Made by a program: the position numbers and the translations under genes. From an uncultured Phascolarctobacterium sp. (GTDB taxonomy: Bacteria > Bacillota > Negativicutes > Acidaminococcales > Acidaminococcaceae), in assembly GCA_900554395.1 (NCBI GenBank), contig USHB01000047.1:1-9344 (forward strand): 9,344 nt of DNA. The letters are read 5' to 3'. Positions 6,432 to 9,344 of the stretch are shown one piece after another; the stretch's first letter is position 1; the number at the start of each line of letters is the position of its first letter. The notes beneath the pieces are model-generated. The model was not told the origin of the DNA. It made no database searches and was given only the letters and a program-made list of their open reading frames with translations.

Positions 6432-8558
6432 ATGAAAGTAATCAAACGCGATGGCACTACGGTTGATTTTGACCGCAGCAAAATAGTTGTCGCCATTCAG
6501 AAAGCAAATGGAGCTGTTGAAGCAAACGAACGTATAGCCGATGACAGAATCGAAGCTATTGCACAATATGTAGAAAGCCGCAACCGTATGCGTTTGCTGG
6601 TTGAAGACATACAGGATATGGTAGAGCATCAGCTGATGCAGGAAGGCAAATTCGATCTTGCCAAAGCCTACATCATTTACCGCTACACCCGCGCACTGGT
6701 GCGTAAGGCAAACACTACCGATGAAAGCATCCTTTCGTTAATCCGCAACAGCAATAAAGACGTTATGGAAGAAAATTCCAACAAAAACGCCGTTATGGCT
6801 TCCACCCAGCGCGATTTGATTGCCGGTGAGGTTTCCAAAGATTTAACCCGCCGCATTATCCTGCCGGAAGAAATTTCCAAAGCACATGACGAAGGCGCAA
6901 TCCATTTCCACGATGCCGATTATTTCATTCAGCCTATTTTTAACTGCTGCCTGATTAATATCGGCGATATGCTTGACAACGGCACCGTTATGAACGGCAA
7001 ACTTATCGAAAGCCCCAAGAGCTTCCAGGTTGCCTGCACCGTTATGACGCAGATTATTGCTTCCGTTGCCAGCAGCCAGTACGGCGGCCAGTCTGTTGAT
7101 ATCCGCCATTTGGGCAAATATCTGCGCCGCAGCTATAATAAATTTAAAAAAGCCGTGCTTGATGAAGTTGGCGACACCCTGCCGGAAGAAACCGTGGAAC
7201 GCCTGGTGCAGGCACGCCTTAAGAGCGAACTGCAAAGCGGTGTGCAGACCATTCAGTATCAGATTAACACTTTAATGACCACGAACGGCCAGTCTCCGTT
7301 TGTAACCATTTTCCTTAACCTGCAGGAAGATGATGAATACTTAAAAGAAAACGCCATGATTGTGGAAGAAATTCTGCGTCAGCGTTTGCAGGGCATTAAA
7401 AACGATAAAGGCGTTTACGTAACGCCTGCTTTTCCGAAACTGGTTTACGTTTTGGACGAGCATAACTGCCTTAAAGGCGGCAAATACGATTACATTACCA
7501 AACTGGCCGTAAAATGCAGTGCCAAACGCCTGTATCCGGATTACATTTCCGCTAAAAAAATGCGCGAAAACTACGAAGGCAATGTATTCTCCCCGATGGG
7601 CTGCCGCAGCTTCCTTGCTCCGTGGAAGGACGAAAACGGCAACTATAAATTTGAAGGCCGCTTCAACCAGGGCGTTGTTTCCATTAACCTGCCGCAGGTG
7701 GCAATTATCGCCAAAGGCGATGAGCAGAAGTTCTGGAAACTTTTGGATGAACGCCTTGAACTGTGCTACAAGGCTTTGATGTGCCGTCATAACGCGCTGA
7801 TGGGCGTTAAGAGCGATGTAAGCCCTGTACACTGGCAATATGGCGCCATTGCCCGCCTTAAAAAAGGCGAAGCGATTGATAAATACCTCGTTGGCGGTTA
7901 CAGCAGTATTTCGCTTGGCTACATTGGTATTTACGAAATGACCAAGCTGATGAAGGGCGTAAGCCATACCGACCCCGTAGGCGAAGAATTTGCACTGCGC
8001 GTAATGCGTTACCTGCGTGCAAAATGCGATAAATGGAAACAGCAGACCAGCATCGGCTTTGCTCTCTACGGCACACCGGCAGAAAGCCTGTGCTACCGTT
8101 TTGCCCGTATTGATAAAGAACGTTTCGGTACCATTGCCGACGTTACCGATAAAGGCTACTACACCAACTCTTACCATGTTGACGTGCGTGAAAACATTGA
8201 TGCTTTCAGCAAATTTGCTTTTGAAAGCCAGTTCCAGAAAATCTCCAGCGGCGGCGCTATCAGCTATGTGGAAATTCCGAACATGCGCCACAATACCGAG
8301 GCTCTGGAAGACGTTGTACGTTTTATTTACGACAACATTCAGTACGCAGAGTTCAATACCAAGAGCGATTACTGCCATGTGTGCGGTTTTGACGGCGAAA
8401 TCATCATTAATGACGATTTGGAATGGGAATGCCCGAACTGCGGCAATAAAGACCATAATCTGATGAACGTAACCCGCCGTACCTGCGGTTATTTGGGCGA
8501 AAACTTCTGGAACGTGGGCAAAACCAAAGAAATCAAAGCCCGCGTACTGCATCTGTAA
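6432..8558 (+). CDS. nrdD: Anaerobic (class III) ribonucleoside-triphosphate reductase, NrdD
   Basis: This is a cytoplasmic glycyl-radical enzyme that reduces ribonucleoside triphosphates to deoxy forms for DNA synthesis without oxygen. It has 708 residues, the normal full length. An N-terminal ATP-cone allosteric domain (about 1-90, starting MKVIKRDGT) senses ATP/dATP. The barrel domain carries Cys172-Cys173 in FNCCL and Cys391 in SPMGCR, candidates for the active-site cysteines. Near the C-terminus are four zinc-ligand cysteines, CHVC (648-651) and CPNC (667-670), then the radical loop RTCGYLG (683-689) with Gly686 as the expected radical site. GGGAGG at 6423-6428 precedes the ATG. nrdG follows after 12 bp, so both should be made from one message under the NrdR-like sites upstream. 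The enzyme is destroyed by oxygen when activated, which fits an anaerobic lifestyle. Confidence 0.97.
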   Translation: MKVIKRDGTTVDFDRSKIVVAIQKANGAVEANERIADDRIEAIAQYVESRNRMRLLVEDIQDMVEHQLMQEGKFDLAKAYIIYRYTRALVRKANTTDESILSLIRNSNKDVMEENSNKNAVMASTQRDLIAGEVSKDLTRRIILPEEISKAHDEGAIHFHDADYFIQPIFNCCLINIGDMLDNGTVMNGKLIESPKSFQVACTVMTQIIASVASSQYGGQSVDIRHLGKYLRRSYNKFKKAVLDEVGDTLPEETVERLVQARLKSELQSGVQTIQYQINTLMTTNGQSPFVTIFLNLQEDDEYLKENAMIVEEILRQRLQGIKNDKGVYVTPAFPKLVYVLDEHNCLKGGKYDYITKLAVKCSAKRLYPDYISAKKMRENYEGNVFSPMGCRSFLAPWKDENGNYKFEGRFNQGVVSINLPQVAIIAKGDEQKFWKLLDERLELCYKALMCRHNALMGVKSDVSPVHWQYGAIARLKKGEAIDKYLVGGYSSISLGYIGIYEMTKLMKGVSHTDPVGEEFALRVMRYLRAKCDKWKQQTSIGFALYGTPAESLCYRFARIDKERFGTIADVTDKGYYTNSYHVDVRENIDAFSKFAFESQFQKISSGGAISYVEIPNMRHNTEALEDVVRFIYDNIQYAEFNTKSDYCHVCGFDGEIIINDDLEWECPNCGNKDHNLMNVTRRTCGYLGENFWNVGKTKEIKARVLHL

Positions 8559-8570
8559 CGGAGGCGTATT

Positions 8571-9119
8571 ATGAATTACGCGGCAATTAAAACCCATGAT
8601 GTTGCCAATGGCCCCGGCGTGCGCGTATCGCTGTTTGTAAGCGGCTGCACGCATTACTGCAAAGGCTGCTTTAACCAGGAAGCCTGGGATTTTAATTACG
8701 GCAGCCCTTTTGATGCAGCGGCGGAAGAAGAAATTTTAAACGCACTAAAACCGCCTTATATTAAAGGTTTCAGCCTTTTGGGCGGCGAGCCGTTTGAACC
8801 TGCCAACCAGAAAGCACTGCTGCCTTTTATGCAGCGCCTGCGCGCGATGTACCCTGATAAAACTGTGTGGTGCTATACCGGCTACGATTTGGAAAAAGAC
8901 CTTTTAACAGGCCGCCTGTGCGATTATGAAATTACACGCGGGCTATTGGAGTGTATCGACATTTTAGTGGACGGCGAATTTGTGGAAGCCAAAAAAGACC
9001 CGAATCTGCGCTTCCGCGGCAGCAGCAATCAGCGTGTAATCCGTTTGCAGGAAACCTTAAAAGAAGATAAAGTAATCCTGTGGGACGATAACGAAGGCTT
9101 GTTTGAACCGGGAAAATAA
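8571..9119 (+). CDS. nrdG: Anaerobic ribonucleoside-triphosphate reductase activating protein, NrdG
   Basis: This is a radical-SAM activase that uses a [4Fe-4S] cluster and S-adenosylmethionine to generate the glycyl radical on NrdD. It has 182 residues, within the usual 150-185 range. The cluster motif is CTHYCKGC, with Cys26, Cys30 and Cys33 in the CxxxCxxC pattern, and the SAM-binding GGEP motif is at 71-74. The N-terminal NGPGVRVSLFVSGC stretch is typical of the family. GGAGG at 8560-8564, 6 bases before the ATG, is the ribosome binding site, and the gene begins 12 bp after nrdD. A terminator follows. Nothing is missing or truncated. Confidence 0.96.
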   Translation: MNYAAIKTHDVANGPGVRVSLFVSGCTHYCKGCFNQEAWDFNYGSPFDAAAEEEILNALKPPYIKGFSLLGGEPFEPANQKALLPFMQRLRAMYPDKTVWCYTGYDLEKDLLTGRLCDYEITRGLLECIDILVDGEFVEAKKDPNLRFRGSSNQRVIRLQETLKEDKVILWDDNEGLFEPGK

Positions 9120-9127
9120 CGTAAATT

Positions 9128-9167
9128 AAAAACGCACCTGACTTGTAATGAAGTTGGGTGCGTTTTT
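9128..9167 (+). terminator. Intrinsic terminator of nrdDG
   Basis: CGCACCTGACTT (9133-9144) pairs with AAGTTGGGTGCG (9151-9162) over 12 bp with two G-U wobbles, around the loop GTAATG, followed by TTTTT (9163-9167). An A-run at 9128-9132 precedes it, so the stem can extend and weak reverse termination is possible. It lies 8 bp after the nrdG stop. Confidence 0.92.
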
Positions 9168-9194
9168 GTTTTATTAGGTATAATACGTAGAAAT

Positions 9195-9228
9195 GTTAAA
9201 ATATCAATAAATTTATTGATGTTTTAAC
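9195..9228. promoter_or_regulatory. 34-bp near-perfect palindrome, probable operator
   Basis: The left arm GTTAAAATATCAATAAA (9195-9211) and right arm TTTATTGATGTTTTAAC (9212-9228) are complementary at 16 of 17 positions; the central 18 bp (9203-9220) is a perfect palindrome. No T-run follows, so it is not a terminator. It covers the -35 of the promoter at 9216-9244 and lies 41 bp before the truncated gene. This position suits an autorepressor or another dimeric regulator. Confidence 0.6.
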
Positions 9229-9244
9229 CGTTTTATAATATAAT
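9216..9244 (+). promoter_or_regulatory. Promoter of the truncated 3' gene
   Basis: TTGATG (9216-9221, 4 of 6) and a perfect TATAAT (9239-9244) have a 17-bp spacer. A second TATAAT register begins at 9234 but lacks a good -35. The -35 lies inside the 34-bp palindrome, so binding there would block polymerase. The transcript would begin near 9251, giving a leader of about 19 nt. Confidence 0.6.
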
Positions 9245-9269
9245 ATTTTTAACGATAGGGGGCGAAATT

Positions 9270-9344
9270 ATGGAAGCATTAAGTGTTGAAAAAATTATAC
9301 CTATTAACAGATTTAACCGCGGCGAAGCAGGCAGAATTTTTAAA
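9270..9344 (+). CDS. N-terminal 25 codons of a gene cut by the window, possible Phd/YefM-type antitoxin
   Basis: An ATG at 9270 follows AGGGGG (9257-9262) with 7-base spacing and opens a frame that runs without a stop to the end of the window. The 25 visible residues include the segment IIPINRFNRGEAGRIFK. The pattern of a short strand, then N/S-rich turn, then a helix with GxAGxIF resembles the N-terminal DNA-binding part of Phd/YefM-family antitoxins, which bind palindromes in their own promoters. The 34-bp palindrome over this gene's promoter supports that reading. If correct, a RelE/ParE- or Doc-type toxin gene should follow outside the window. With so few residues the assignment is tentative; that a gene starts here is much more secure. 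Confidence 0.5.
   Translation, partial: MEALSVEKIIPINRFNRGEAGRIFK

Noticed and set aside
7341..8654. Long minus-strand open frame (437 codons) opposite nrdD and the start of nrdG
   Set aside because: It mirrors nrdD, whose domains and active-site motifs are intact on the plus strand; the long antisense frame is a by-product of codon bias.
9179..9184. TATAAT directly after the nrdG terminator as a promoter
   Set aside because: The 16-18 bp upstream falls in the terminator stem with no -35-like sequence and no TG extension; the pair at 9216-9244 is better.
1..9344. CRISPR arrays, tRNA or rRNA genes, insertion sequences, phage attachment sites
   Set aside because: No regularly spaced repeats, cloverleaf-type sequence, transposase-like protein or flanking direct repeats were seen.

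Overview
This is a chromosomal-type window, probably from an anaerobic or facultative member of the Bacillota. Support for that comes from strong GGAGG-type ribosome binding sites, AT-rich intergenic DNA around genes of moderate GC, Gram-positive-style intrinsic terminators, and a class III (oxygen-sensitive) ribonucleotide reductase under apparent NrdR control. The flavour of the proteins (TrpX-like ABC lipoproteins, GltS, NrdDG) would suit a Negativicutes such as the Acidaminococcaceae. That assignment is inferred from general familiarity and there is no 16S rRNA here to confirm it.

Layout. (1) 68-4666, plus strand: an apparent operon with two tandem paralogous lipoprotein solute-binding proteins, a hairpin, an integral-membrane permease, an ABC ATPase overlapping the permease stop by one base, and an HAD-IIA phosphatase 10 bp further on. 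Together the first four genes form an importer of the TrpXYZ-like class, whose substrate is probably an amino acid or another small organic molecule. (2) 4687-4718: a bidirectional terminator between convergent units. (3) 4749-5975, minus strand: gltS, a sodium/glutamate symporter, with a good sigma-A-type promoter. (4) 5976-6431: an AT-rich divergent regulatory region. It holds two NrdR-box-like palindromes 31 bp apart, centre to centre, which overlap a candidate promoter for the next operon. (5) 6432-9119, plus strand: nrdD-nrdG, the anaerobic ribonucleoside-triphosphate reductase and its radical-SAM activase, closed by a terminator at 9128-9167. (6) 9168-9344: a promoter region with a near-perfect 34-bp palindrome, then the first 25 codons of a gene cut by the window edge that resembles a Phd/YefM-type antitoxin.

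Most of the window is well-known metabolism and transport, and I see no clearly undescribed multi-gene system. The points most worth a second look are the long palindrome before the truncated 3' gene, the paired NrdR boxes, the duplicated binding proteins that differ mainly in one presumed ligand-pocket loop, and the hairpin between the binding-protein genes and the permease.
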